Below, one piece after another: positions 17,909 to 27,718 of a DNA stretch of 64,000 nucleotides; positions within the stretch are counted from its first letter, which is position 1, and each line of letters starts with the position of its first letter. This DNA is from CAWJMN01 sp963844055. GTDB taxonomy: Bacteria > Planctomycetota > Planctomycetia > Pirellulales > Pirellulaceae. The position numbers and the translations under genes were made by a program. Location of the stretch: NCBI GenBank assembly GCA_963844055.1, contig CAWJMN010000001.1:1488001-1552000 (forward strand), written 5' to 3'. Below the pieces are notes generated by a model that did not search any database, was not told the origin of the DNA, and worked only from the letters and a program-made list of their open reading frames with translations.

Positions 17909-20329
17909 ATGCGCCTGGGCGTTGGACTTGGAATCTGTTTGAGCTGGCTGTTCAGCGCCGTGGTCATCATGGCTGCCGAGCCGACGGCCATTCGTATCGT
18001 TCCGACTCAGCTGCAAATCTCGACCCCTGAATCCTCCGAGCAACTACTCGTCTTTGCGAATACGGCCGGGGGAACGGTCGAAGACGCCACACGACAGGCC
18101 AAGTATTCCGTCGTGCCAGAAGGCATTGCGCAGGTCTCCACGGCAGGGCGCGTCGTGCCTCTAAAAGATGGCCAGGGGGAAATCCTCGTTCAGGTCGGTT
18201 CGCTCTCCGCCCGAATTCCCCTGAAGGTGCAGGGGATTGCCTCACCAACGCCGGTTTCGTTTCAGCGCGATGTCGTGCCCATCCTTTCCAAGTCTGGCTG
18301 CAATTCAGGTGGCTGTCATGGCAAAGCAGAAGGACAGAACGGCTTTAAACTAAGCGTCTTTGGCTACGATCCTGTGGCCGATTACCACGCACTTGTTTCC
18401 GAAGGTCGCGGCCGCCGGATCTTCCTGGCTTCGCCCAATAATAGCTTGTTACTGCTGAAAGGCACCGCCTTGATGCCGCATGGCGGTGGTCAAAAGATTG
18501 AGCCCGACTCCCGCTGGCATCACCTTTTGCGGCGCTGGATTCAAGAAGGGGCCAACCTTGATCAAGAGGTTCTGCATCCAACAGTAAAGATTCAGGTCGA
18601 GCCGACTGAAGTAACGCTTTCGCCCCGAGGAATGCAGCAACTGCGGGTAACGGCCCTTGATGACGCCGGAAACGCTCGCTGCGTCACGGTGGAAGCGGGC
18701 TATCAGTCCAACAGCGATTCCATTGTTGGGGTCGATGCTGAAGGGCAAGTGCTTGCGACAGAAGTACCAGGCGAGGCAGCGATTTTGGTGCGATACATGG
18801 GGCATGTGGCCGTTTGCCGCGTGACCCGCCCGCACGACAGCCCCGCTTTTGCTCGTCCTCCCGAGCGAAACTTTATCGACCGACTGCTGTGGGATAAGTT
18901 GACGCGCTTGCACCTTCCGCCAAGCCCTGCGGCCGATGACGCCACGTTTCTAAGGCGGGTTTATCTCGATACGATCGGAACACTCCCCACCTCGGCCGAG
19001 GCCAAGCAGTTTCTCCAAGATTCAAATCCTGAAAAGCGAAAACTGCTGGTTGCTCAGCTCCTCGAACGGACCGAATATGCGGATTACTGGGCCCAGCGAT
19101 GGTCCGATATTTTGCAGGTCGATAAAGACACGATTACGCCGCAAGGCGCCGTGGCGATGACCCGCTGGGTCCGCAAACAGATTGTGCAGAACGTCCCCTA
19201 CGACAAGTTTGTCTATAACGTTTTGACGGCGCAAGGCTCCACGCTAAACGAATCGCCGGCCGCCTTCTTTCAAGTACAGGCCGATCCAGAAAAAACGGCT
19301 CGCGCAGTTAGCCAGCTATTCTTGGGTGTGCGAATCGAGTGTGCGCAGTGCCATCACCATCCATTTGAACGCTGGGATCAACAGGACTATTACGCCTTGG
19401 CTGGCTTTTTCAGTGGCATTGAGCGCCGAGCACTTCCGCAAGGGGCTGTGAAGATCGTGTCCAAGGGAGGAGAGGATTTGAAGCATCCTCGAACGGGCAA
19501 AGTGATTGCGGCCGCAGGCCTAGGAGGCCCGGTCGTTACCTTCACGCCTGGCACAGACCGGCGCAAACCTTTGGCCGACTGGGCGACCAATCCACAAAAT
19601 CCCTACTTCACCAAGGCAATCGTCAATCGGATTTGGGCGCATTACATGGGGCGTGGGCTGGTAGAGCCGGTGGATGATCTGCGCGCCACAAACCCCGCGA
19701 CAAATGAACCTCTGCTGGATGCCTTGGCCGAGCACATGATCGCCGTGAAATACGACATCAAGGCGTTTACCAAAACCTTGCTCGATTCACAGGCCTATCA
19801 GCTTAGTTCGCAAACGCTTCCGACGAACAAAACGGATGAACAGAATTATTCGCATGCTTCCTGGAAGCCAATTCCTGCGGAAGTGCTGCTAGATGCAATC
19901 TCGCAAGCAACGGCCGTCCCAGAAGACTTCAATGGCTGGCCGCGTGGCTATCGCGCCATTCAGATTTGGGACAACAAACTCCCATCTCACTTCCTCGAAA
20001 CGTTTGGTAGGCCGACGCGACAGACCGTTTGCTCTTGTGAGCGTGGAACGGAACCAAGCATCGCGCAGGCTCTGCATTTGATGAATTCGCCGATCACGAC
20101 GCAAAAAGTGCATGATCGCGAGGGGCTTGTTGCTAAATTAGCCTCTTCGGATTTACCCCCAGATAAGATTGTTGACGAACTATTTTTGGTCACGCTCTCT
20201 CGGTACCCATCGGAAGCAGAGCGGCAAGTGATGCAGTCCCCGTTTGCAGATACAACGGACCGCCGCGAGGCCGCCGAAGACGTATTGTGGACGCTGCTGA
20301 ACCTCAAGGAATTTGTGTTCAACCATTAA
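17909..20329 (+). CDS. DUF1549/DUF1553 protein with N-terminal Ig-like and cytochrome-like domains
   Basis: 806 residues. Signal peptide (LGICLSWLFSAVVIMAAE), an Ig-like/BIG2-type beta domain at about 25-110, a PSCyt1-like segment with the spaced motif S-G-C-N-S-G-G-C-H-G, a second BIG2-like domain at about 225-305 (V-E-P-T-E-V-T-L-S-P), DUF1549 with C-A-Q-C-H-H-H-P-F-E-R-W, and DUF1553 (N-R-I-W-A-H-Y-M-G-R-G) ending N-L-K-E-F-V-F-N-H. This is the subtype with two Ig-like domains and a CxxxxCH first motif. It is 11 nt from the DUF1501 start and opens a rightward operon. Confidence 0.92.
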   Translation: MRLGVGLGICLSWLFSAVVIMAAEPTAIRIVPTQLQISTPESSEQLLVFANTAGGTVEDATRQAKYSVVPEGIAQVSTAGRVVPLKDGQGEILVQVGSLSARIPLKVQGIASPTPVSFQRDVVPILSKSGCNSGGCHGKAEGQNGFKLSVFGYDPVADYHALVSEGRGRRIFLASPNNSLLLLKGTALMPHGGGQKIEPDSRWHHLLRRWIQEGANLDQEVLHPTVKIQVEPTEVTLSPRGMQQLRVTALDDAGNARCVTVEAGYQSNSDSIVGVDAEGQVLATEVPGEAAILVRYMGHVAVCRVTRPHDSPAFARPPERNFIDRLLWDKLTRLHLPPSPAADDATFLRRVYLDTIGTLPTSAEAKQFLQDSNPEKRKLLVAQLLERTEYADYWAQRWSDILQVDKDTITPQGAVAMTRWVRKQIVQNVPYDKFVYNVLTAQGSTLNESPAAFFQVQADPEKTARAVSQLFLGVRIECAQCHHHPFERWDQQDYYALAGFFSGIERRALPQGAVKIVSKGGEDLKHPRTGKVIAAAGLGGPVVTFTPGTDRRKPLADWATNPQNPYFTKAIVNRIWAHYMGRGLVEPVDDLRATNPATNEPLLDALAEHMIAVKYDIKAFTKTLLDSQAYQLSSQTLPTNKTDEQNYSHASWKPIPAEVLLDAISQATAVPEDFNGWPRGYRAIQIWDNKLPSHFLETFGRPTRQTVCSCERGTEPSIAQALHLMNSPITTQKVHDREGLVAKLASSDLPPDKIVDELFLVTLSRYPSEAERQVMQSPFADTTDRREAAEDVLWTLLNLKEFVFNH

Positions 20330-20340
20330 AGGATGGAGTC

Positions 20341-21690
20341 ATGTGGCAAAAACTCTTGAGGACGAGCCAGCAATACTGCGATGGCATTTCACGGCGTGAA
20401 ATGATCCGCCTCGGTGGAACCGGCATGCTCGCTGGCCTCAGCCTTCCCACGCTGTTGCAGATGCAGGCCGAGGCCGCCACATCAAAGCCGGCTAAAGCCA
20501 AGTCATGCATCTTCATCATGTTGGAAGGTGGCCCCAGCCATATCGACATGTGGGACCTTAAGCCCGATGCGCCGACCGAAATTCGCGGCCCATTCCGCCC
20601 GATCTCAACGGCCGTACCCGGGACACAAATTGGCGAGATCCTGCCGCATTGCTCCAAGATCACCGACAAGTTCACGATCCTGCGCTCGCATAGCCATAAG
20701 GACAACGCACACCAAACGGGGCGCCACTGGGTGCTGACGGGATATCCGCCAAGCTTTGCCGACGGTCAGGCCAAAGGGGTTCCATTCAATGAACTCTATC
20801 CGTCGATCGGCTCGATCGTGTCTCGGGAACTAGGGCCTGGCGGCTATGTTCCTCCCTACATCGAAATCCCCAATCCCCTTGGCCCAGGTGGGCCTGGCTT
20901 TTATGGCCCGAAGTACGCGCCGTTCACCATCGACAATGACCCTGTGCAATCGGATTTCAAGGTCCGCGACCTGACGGTGCCAGAGTCGATTTCGGATGCA
21001 CGCTTTGCTCGGCGACAAAAGTTGCTCTCCCAGGTAGAACGCCTAAGCAATAGCAGCCAGGCGCCAGGTCGGCCGCAAACGCTGACGTCCTACTACGAGC
21101 AGGCCATGAACTTGGTCACCTCGCCCGAAGCTCGTAAGGCGTTTGACCTTCAAGCGGAATCGGCCGCCATGCGTGAGCGTTACGGTTACACCTCGATTGG
21201 TCAGTGCACGTTGCTGGCACGCCGGCTGGTTGAAGCGGGCTGTCGCTTTATTGGCATCGACCATGGAAGTTGGGATACGCACACCGACAACTTTACTAGT
21301 CATGAAAAAGCCTTAGTTCCGCCCACCGATCGCGCGTTTAGCACGCTAATCACCGATTTAGATGAACGCGGCCTGTTGGATGAGACACTCGTAGTAATGA
21401 TGGGAGAGATGGGGCGTACACCGCGCATCAATAAAGATGCGGGACGCGATCACTGGTCGCAATGTCAAACCGTGATTCTGGCAGGGGGTGGGATCAAGCG
21501 AGGTGCGCTCGTCGGTGCCAGCGATGCCACGGCCAGCTTCCCAACGACGCAGCCTTATGGCATTCAAGATTTGTTGCGAACGGTCTTTCACTTGATGGGT
21601 GTTGACGCCAACAAGGTGTATCACACGCCATTGGGACGCCCCGTCCCAATCGTCAATGGTGGGAAGAAGATTGATGAAGTGTTGGTCTAG
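20341..21690 (+). CDS. DUF1501 family protein, Tat leader
   Basis: 449 residues from the ATG at 20341, preceded by a strong Shine-Dalgarno GGATGGAG; an upstream ATG at 20287 would lie inside the previous gene. Tat leader G-I-S-R-R-E-M-I-R-L-G-G-T-G. Family motifs: C-I-F-I-M-L-E-G-G-P-S-H-I-D-M-W-D, H-K-D-N-A-H, D-H-G-S-W-D-T-H, M-G-E-M-G-R-T-P and D-H-W-S-Q-C. The conserved Asp/His residues line up with the metal-site positions of the phosphatase/sulfatase fold, but activity is unproven. It pairs with the DUF1549 gene and is followed 31 nt later by the pre-peptidase protein. Confidence 0.93.
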   Translation: MWQKLLRTSQQYCDGISRREMIRLGGTGMLAGLSLPTLLQMQAEAATSKPAKAKSCIFIMLEGGPSHIDMWDLKPDAPTEIRGPFRPISTAVPGTQIGEILPHCSKITDKFTILRSHSHKDNAHQTGRHWVLTGYPPSFADGQAKGVPFNELYPSIGSIVSRELGPGGYVPPYIEIPNPLGPGGPGFYGPKYAPFTIDNDPVQSDFKVRDLTVPESISDARFARRQKLLSQVERLSNSSQAPGRPQTLTSYYEQAMNLVTSPEARKAFDLQAESAAMRERYGYTSIGQCTLLARRLVEAGCRFIGIDHGSWDTHTDNFTSHEKALVPPTDRAFSTLITDLDERGLLDETLVVMMGEMGRTPRINKDAGRDHWSQCQTVILAGGGIKRGALVGASDATASFPTTQPYGIQDLLRTVFHLMGVDANKVYHTPLGRPVPIVNGGKKIDEVLV

Positions 21691-21721
21691 TCGAGCCTCC
21701 TTGGCTTGCGAAGAGGATGAG

Positions 21722-24190
21722 ATGCTCCCATCGGTAAGAAGATCATCGCTATCGCCAATTGCCTTCGTAGGGCGAGTGCTATGCCTTGGCGCTTCGCTAT
21801 TCACCGCTTTCTGTTGTGAAGTCGTTTGGGCACAAAAGGTTCCGGCTCTGGGGTACGTCTTTCCGCCCGTGGTGGTTGCTGGTAAAGCAACGGAAGTACA
21901 GCTTGGTGGCTACGACTTTACCGAAGACCTGCAGTGGTTCGTCTACGATCCACGTGTCAAATTGACGCCGCATGGCGTTCCCGGCGACTACCATTTGCCT
22001 CCGCCTCCCTATTGGTTTGGGCCACGAGCAAGTCTGCCTGCCATGCCAATTCCGCGTGAAGTTCCCGCAACAATCGAAGTTGCTGCGGACATGCCTGCGG
22101 GTCTCGTTCGCTGGCAAGTGGCCAATGCCAACGGTGCGTCGCAGACGGCCGTTTTCTATTGCAGTCGTGGCGAAGAAGTCCTGGAATCTCGGTCGCGTGA
22201 CTTTGCCCAGCGGCTTTCCAACTATCCAGTAGGTGTGATGGGCCGACTCAGTCGCTTAACGGAAGTCGACTCCTACGAAATCGTTGCCAAACAAGAGGGC
22301 CTCGTATCGGTCGATCTAATGGCCCGGCGCTTGGGGGCAGATTTTCTTGGGGTGCTAAAAGTCTTTGATGATGCTGGCAATCTTCTGGCTGACTTTGCGG
22401 ATACGGAAGGGAAAGATGGCGGCGTGACGTTCGCCGTCAAAACAGGCCGCGTCTATACGATTCGCGTGAGCGATGTCGACTTTCGCGGCGATCGCGCATT
22501 TGTCTATCGGCTCGGAATTACCGAAGGGCCAAGAGTTGTTGCAGTTTTGCCGGCCGCCAGCCAGCGAGGCACAACCGGCGAGTTCACCTTTTGGGGTGTG
22601 GGCGTTGCTACGGGAAAGCCCGAGATGGAGTTTGTCAAACAGGCGGTCACCTCCCCGTCAGACCCCTCCCTACTATCCTATCGCCATCGTTTGACAACGC
22701 CCGGCGGTGCTGTCGAAGTTGACATCCCCTTGAGCGACACGCCAGAGCGAGTCCGCGATGGTAACGCTGCCGCCCCCACCATGTTAGAAGGGCCCATGGC
22801 GTACACCAGCCAATTGCCGCCCGGCATTGATGAGCATTTATATACCTGGAAGGCCGAGGCCAACGAGCTGTGGTCGATCGACCTGCAATCACGCGGGTTC
22901 GGCGGTTCCCTCGATGTGGCGCTCACGGTGTTGGGTCCCGATGGAAAGCCGGTGGCAGAGAACGATGACCTTCCCGGCACCACCGATGCGGCGCTCGATC
23001 TAAAAACTGCCGTGGCTGGCAATTACGTGGCCGTAGTTCGTTCTTCCGCATCGCGGCAGGGGGCAGCTGAAGAGTGCTATCGGTTTCAACTGCAAAAACA
23101 GCAGCCTCAATTTGCACTCACCGTGCCCCAGCAAGTGCTGCTCCCCTTGGGGGCAAAGGTAGAAGTTCCGATCACCGTTATTCGCCAAGGGGGACAGGAT
23201 GCCGAGATTGTCATTTCGGCCGAAGGATTACCTGCGGGCGTCACAATGGAAGGGGACTGGAAAATCCCCATGGGAAAGAATGAACACAAGGTAACGCTTC
23301 AATCGGCGACCGATGCTGCGGTCGTAGCTGCCCCGATCCTCTTCCGTGGAACATCCAAGGTGGGCGACGCCATGGTGACTCGCGAAGCAACCGCGCTTTC
23401 TGGGGGCAATCTTTCGCCGCGCACAAATCCAGAGCGACGAACATCGCACGTGATGCTGGCGATGACGATGCCCGCACCATTTGAGATTCAGGTCGTGGAT
23501 CGTGAACGTCAGCGTGATGTTAGTCGCGGCACAACTTACCTGGCAGAGCTCGACATCGTTCGCAAGCCTGGCTTCCAGGGAGAGATCATGCTGGAAATGA
23601 CGGCCCAGCAAGATCGTTATCGTCAAGGGACGAAGGGGCCACGCGTACTTGTCCCAGCTAATGCAACAAAAGCGTATTATCCCTGCTTCTTGCCTGAATG
23701 GTGCGCAACCGATCTAACCCGCCGCATCATCGTGCATGGCGTGGCGTCAGTTCCTGATCCCAAAGGAAAACCTCGCCTCTTAACCAAGGCTGGTGATGCA
23801 CGCATCACCATGATTTTAGAGGGAGCCTTACTGAAGCTCTCTACGGATGCCAAAGAGATCGCCATTGTTCCCGGCGAGATGCTCCAAATTCCTGTAGCCA
23901 TCACGCGGTCTGTCAAGTTGCCACTTCTCACAACGGTAAAGCTTGAAGTTCCTGAGGAAATTGCAGGCCTGCTAGAGGTAGAGCCGCTATTACTTCCGCC
24001 GGGGCAGGATAGTGGCCTGCTGCGTGTGAAGACCGTTGCCGACCCACGTCTCAAAGGCCCGTGGGTATTTACCATCACCGCCACCGCCCTTCAGGAAGAG
24101 AAATGGCCCGTCATTTCTCAGACGACTGTTCCGGTAGAAATGGTTGACCGGCCTGCGGCGGCTTCCTCCCCTGCTGGGCTAGGAAAGTGA
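21722..24190 (+). CDS. Exported pre-peptidase C-terminal (PPC) domain protein
   Basis: 822 residues from the ATG at 21722 (GAGG just upstream); an ATG at 21599 would run inside the DUF1501 gene. Signal peptide I-A-F-V-G-R-V-L-C-L-G-A-S-L-F-T-A-F. All-beta architecture: Ig-like domain (A-L-G-Y-V-F-P-P-V-V-V-A-G-K), a PPC domain near 170-270 (E-V-D-S-Y-E-I-V-A-K-Q, G-R-V-Y-T-I-R-V-S-D), a second near 400-500 (D-E-H-L-Y-T-W-K-A, G-N-Y-V-A-V-V-R-S) and further Ig-like domains. No protease catalytic domain is present. It sits between two DUF1549/DUF1501 pairs on the same strand and is likely a structural or binding partner in the periplasm or at the cell surface. Confidence 0.82.
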   Translation: MLPSVRRSSLSPIAFVGRVLCLGASLFTAFCCEVVWAQKVPALGYVFPPVVVAGKATEVQLGGYDFTEDLQWFVYDPRVKLTPHGVPGDYHLPPPPYWFGPRASLPAMPIPREVPATIEVAADMPAGLVRWQVANANGASQTAVFYCSRGEEVLESRSRDFAQRLSNYPVGVMGRLSRLTEVDSYEIVAKQEGLVSVDLMARRLGADFLGVLKVFDDAGNLLADFADTEGKDGGVTFAVKTGRVYTIRVSDVDFRGDRAFVYRLGITEGPRVVAVLPAASQRGTTGEFTFWGVGVATGKPEMEFVKQAVTSPSDPSLLSYRHRLTTPGGAVEVDIPLSDTPERVRDGNAAAPTMLEGPMAYTSQLPPGIDEHLYTWKAEANELWSIDLQSRGFGGSLDVALTVLGPDGKPVAENDDLPGTTDAALDLKTAVAGNYVAVVRSSASRQGAAEECYRFQLQKQQPQFALTVPQQVLLPLGAKVEVPITVIRQGGQDAEIVISAEGLPAGVTMEGDWKIPMGKNEHKVTLQSATDAAVVAAPILFRGTSKVGDAMVTREATALSGGNLSPRTNPERRTSHVMLAMTMPAPFEIQVVDRERQRDVSRGTTYLAELDIVRKPGFQGEIMLEMTAQQDRYRQGTKGPRVLVPANATKAYYPCFLPEWCATDLTRRIIVHGVASVPDPKGKPRLLTKAGDARITMILEGALLKLSTDAKEIAIVPGEMLQIPVAITRSVKLPLLTTVKLEVPEEIAGLLEVEPLLLPPGQDSGLLRVKTVADPRLKGPWVFTITATALQEEKWPVISQTTVPVEMVDRPAAASSPAGLGK

Positions 24191-24408
24191 TCCCTGCTAC
24201 AGGTGGATGGTCGTTGTAGCTTTGCGTCGCTGGTCGGGGTAAGATAACAGCGTCAGAAGTTTGCATCCCACCTGAATCCAAGGCCCCTTGCGCCGCTCCC
24301 GCCTCGATAAAAATGGGTAGGGCCAATCACGGTCCCGCCAAAGCACAGTTGCATCTGCTCGTGCAGCGAGGGAAGGGCACAGCCTTGTTTTCCCAGAGGA
24401 ATCCCGCC

Positions 24409-27400
24409 GTGAAAGCCTCATCTTATCTGTTTGCCGCTTGCTGCCTGACGATCCTCGCAAACGCTGCGGTCGTTTATGGCGATGATGCCATCGACTATCA
24501 GCGTCAAATCAAGCCGATCCTCAGCTCTCGTTGCTATGCCTGTCACGGCGTACTCAAAAGCGAATCGGGCTTGCGGCTGGATACCGCCATCTTCGCCAAG
24601 AAGGGGGGCACCAGCGGAGCCGCAATCGTCCCCGGCAATACGGGCGAAAGCATCTTGCTGGCTCGGGTCGCGTCCAAAGACGATGCCGAACGGATGCCAC
24701 CCGAAGGCGAGCCACTAACACCTGCACAGCAAGAACTATTGACGAAGTGGATTGCCTCGGGCGCAGCCGCCCCCGCCGATGAAGAACCCGAGACCGATCC
24801 CAACAAACACTGGGCATTCCAAACCCCCGTTCGTCCTGCGGTTCCTGTCGTCGAAGGGCGCAGTGATACCGTTAATCCCATCGATGCCTTCTTAGCGGCC
24901 GAGCAAAAGAAACATGGCCTAGTACCGCAAGGTCTCGCTGACAAGCGTATTTGGTTGCGCCGGGTATATCTCGACCTCATCGGCCTTCCACCCACTCGCG
25001 CCGAACTTGAGGCCTTTGCAGCGGATAATTCCGCAGACGCCTATGAAAAAGTCGTAAATCGCCTGCTGGACAGCCCTCAATATGGTGAGCGTTGGGCGCG
25101 GCACTGGATGGATATCTGGCGCTACAGCGACGCTTGGGGCCTGGGAGCCGAGGTGCGTAACTCGCAAAAGCACATGTGGCACTATCGTGACTGGATTGTC
25201 GAGTCGCTCCAGCAAGATAAGCCCTACGACCAGATGTTGCGCGAGATGCTGGCCGGGGATGAACTTTACCCCAATGACCTGTCTCGATTGCGCGGCACAG
25301 GCTTTTTGGTGCGTCACTATTTCAAGTTCAATCGGACCAGTTGGTTAGATGAAACCATTGAGCACACCAGCAAGGCAATGCTGGGGATCACTTTCAACTG
25401 CGCGAAGTGCCACGATCACAAGTACGATCCCATTTTTCAAACTGACTACTACTCGCTCCGCGCTATCTTTGAGCCCTATCAAGTTCGCATGAACTTGGTC
25501 TCGGGCCAACCTGACTTTGAAAAGGATGGTATTCCATCGGTCTTCGATTGCCATCCCGAGACAGAGACCTTTGTGCACAAGCGAGGCGATGATCGCAATC
25601 CGGATAAGTCACGCCCTGCCAAGCCGGCTGTCCCCGCATTTTTGCCACAAAATGGCTGGAAGATAGAGCCCGTTGCCTTGCCTGCTGAATCGTATCAGCC
25701 TGGGCTTCGGCCGTTTGTCCTCGAAACGCATCTGCTCAAGGCAGAAGAAACCGTTCGAGCTGCTAAGGCCGAAGTGGAAAAGGCTCAAAAGAAACTGGCC
25801 GAAGTGGAAGCGGCTGCCGCCAAGATCGCAAAAGCCGATCCGGCCAAGCCAGAAAAGCTGTTTGAAACCATCGTCGATAGTTTCTCGGTTGAGCAGCCAC
25901 AAGTTTGGGAAGTGAAGACGGGCAAGTGGACCTACGTCGAGGGAAAGCTTGTCCAGTCGCAATTAGCGGCCGAGCGAGCAGCGATTCAGCTTCGGCCTGC
26001 CCCACCGCAAGATTTTGAGGTTCGCCTGAAGTTTACCACCACAGGCGGCCAAATGTGGAAGTCTGTCGGCATTGCGTTTGATGTGGCCGAAGGACGTGAG
26101 GCACTGGCGTATGTCAGCGCTTTCGCGGATGGGCCAAAAATGCAAATTGCTTACAAAAATGGCGCTGACTACGTCTATCCACCGGAAGGAGCCGTGGCTC
26201 GCAAGGTGGAGCTAGGCCAGCCTCAAGAGGTTGTGCTGCGGGTGCGCGGCAACCTAGTCAATTTTTCACTAAACGGCGAACCGGCACTTGCCTATCGGTT
26301 GCCTACCGAACGGGTGAAGGGGCCACTTCAGCTAATTGCTTTTGACGCCGTGGCATCGTTCACTCACTTTGAACTGAAGGAACTCCTTCCTGATGTCGTA
26401 TTGAGTGAACCTACAGATGGGAAAGGAATGCCGGTAGGAGCCAGCGCCGTGGATCAGGCAAAGCTATCTCTGGTAATTGCTCAAGCGGCAGTGAAGGTCG
26501 CCGAAGCGATGCCAGCCTCCTTGCGGGCCAGAGCAACGGCCGACGTCGCCCGGCATCAATCTCCTGTTCCTGAAACAGCAGTCGCTTTGGCCCGTGAAGC
26601 GGTCAAACAAGAACGCATCGTTGCACTTGCAAAGAGTGAAGAAGCCGCACTTCGTGCCGAGCTTGAACTGCTAAAGGGTCCGGCCGACAAAAAGGCCGCT
26701 CTTGAAATGGCACTTGCCACGGCAAAGCAAGCGATCGAAGCCGCTCGCCAAGCCATCGATGTGCCGGCCGAAAACTTTACGCCACTGCAAGGTGCACTAA
26801 AGACCTTGGAGTCCAACCTCGAAACCGAAGAGTCGAGGCAAAAGCCATTTCCCAAAGAGAGTACGGGGCGTCGTGCTGCGTTTGCCAACTGGTTGACCGA
26901 TCCTAAAAACCCGTTGCCGGCTCGTGTGGCCGTCAATCATATCTGGATGCGTCATTTCGGACGCCCCTTGGTCCCCACCGTCTTTGATTTTGGACGCAAG
27001 GGAACGCCTCCTACCCATCCTGAACTACTCGATTGGCTGGCGGTGGAACTCGTCGAGCACGGCTGGAGCATGAAGCACCTCCATCGTTTGATGGTCACCT
27101 CACAGGCCTATCGCCGATCTTCATCCAGCGCAGGTGCCGATGTGGCGACACTAAAAACCGATGCCGAGAATCGATACTATTGGCACGCCAACTCGACACG
27201 GATGGAGGCACAAGTGGTGCGAGATAGCTTGCTCCATTTGGCCGGCGAGCTTGACCTCACCCTCGGTGGGCCCTCCATCCCTGTCACCGATGAAACTTCG
27301 CGTCGGCGCAGTCTGTACTTTATCCATTCGCACAATGAGCATCAAAAGTTCCTTTCGATCTTTGACGATGCCAGCGTGCTGGATTGCTACCGACGAGCCG

Positions 27401-27708
27401 AAAGCATTCTTCCCCAGCAAGCATTGGCACTGGAAAACAGTGAACTCGCCTTTTTGATGGGCGAAAAAATTGCCAAGAAGATTACCGATGCCAGTCCTAA
27501 TGCCTCCAACGATGAGTTCATCAAGCTGGCGTTTGTGACGGTCTTGGCGTACGAACCCAATGAGGCAGAGTTCGCGCTAGTTCGCGAAGGATTGCAGAAA
27601 TTGACTGACGCCGCTCGTCAGAACAACCATAAACAGCCTGAAGTGCAGGCCCGCGTGGGACTCATCCATGCCCTGCTTAACCACAACGATTTTGTTACCG
27701 TTCGTTAG
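24409..27708 (+). CDS. PSCyt1/DUF1549/DUF1553 protein with DUF1080-like insertion and coiled coil
   Basis: 1099 residues from the GTG at 24409, which has AGAGGA 8 nt upstream and opens directly into the signal peptide (YLFAACCLTILANAAVVYG). Order: PSCyt1 with C-Y-A-C-H-G, P-P-E-G-E turn, DUF1549 with C-A-K-C-H-D-H-K-Y-D-P, a Lys/Ala/Glu coiled stretch, a concanavalin/DUF1080-like domain at about 490-670 (F-E-T-I-V-D-S-F-S, G-K-W-T-Y-V-E-G-K-L), a second long helical Ala-rich stretch (about 690-815), then DUF1553 (N-H-I-W-M-R-H-F-G-R-P-L). DUF1080-like folds bind or cleave sugars, which hints at a glycan ligand. The stop is 10 nt before the DUF1501 start. Confidence 0.9.
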   Translation: MKASSYLFAACCLTILANAAVVYGDDAIDYQRQIKPILSSRCYACHGVLKSESGLRLDTAIFAKKGGTSGAAIVPGNTGESILLARVASKDDAERMPPEGEPLTPAQQELLTKWIASGAAAPADEEPETDPNKHWAFQTPVRPAVPVVEGRSDTVNPIDAFLAAEQKKHGLVPQGLADKRIWLRRVYLDLIGLPPTRAELEAFAADNSADAYEKVVNRLLDSPQYGERWARHWMDIWRYSDAWGLGAEVRNSQKHMWHYRDWIVESLQQDKPYDQMLREMLAGDELYPNDLSRLRGTGFLVRHYFKFNRTSWLDETIEHTSKAMLGITFNCAKCHDHKYDPIFQTDYYSLRAIFEPYQVRMNLVSGQPDFEKDGIPSVFDCHPETETFVHKRGDDRNPDKSRPAKPAVPAFLPQNGWKIEPVALPAESYQPGLRPFVLETHLLKAEETVRAAKAEVEKAQKKLAEVEAAAAKIAKADPAKPEKLFETIVDSFSVEQPQVWEVKTGKWTYVEGKLVQSQLAAERAAIQLRPAPPQDFEVRLKFTTTGGQMWKSVGIAFDVAEGREALAYVSAFADGPKMQIAYKNGADYVYPPEGAVARKVELGQPQEVVLRVRGNLVNFSLNGEPALAYRLPTERVKGPLQLIAFDAVASFTHFELKELLPDVVLSEPTDGKGMPVGASAVDQAKLSLVIAQAAVKVAEAMPASLRARATADVARHQSPVPETAVALAREAVKQERIVALAKSEEAALRAELELLKGPADKKAALEMALATAKQAIEAARQAIDVPAENFTPLQGALKTLESNLETEESRQKPFPKESTGRRAAFANWLTDPKNPLPARVAVNHIWMRHFGRPLVPTVFDFGRKGTPPTHPELLDWLAVELVEHGWSMKHLHRLMVTSQAYRRSSSSAGADVATLKTDAENRYYWHANSTRMEAQVVRDSLLHLAGELDLTLGGPSIPVTDETSRRRSLYFIHSHNEHQKFLSIFDDASVLDCYRRAESILPQQALALENSELAFLMGEKIAKKITDASPNASNDEFIKLAFVTVLAYEPNEAEFALVREGLQKLTDAARQNNHKQPEVQARVGLIHALLNHNDFVTVR

Positions 27709-27718
27709 GAGTCGAAGG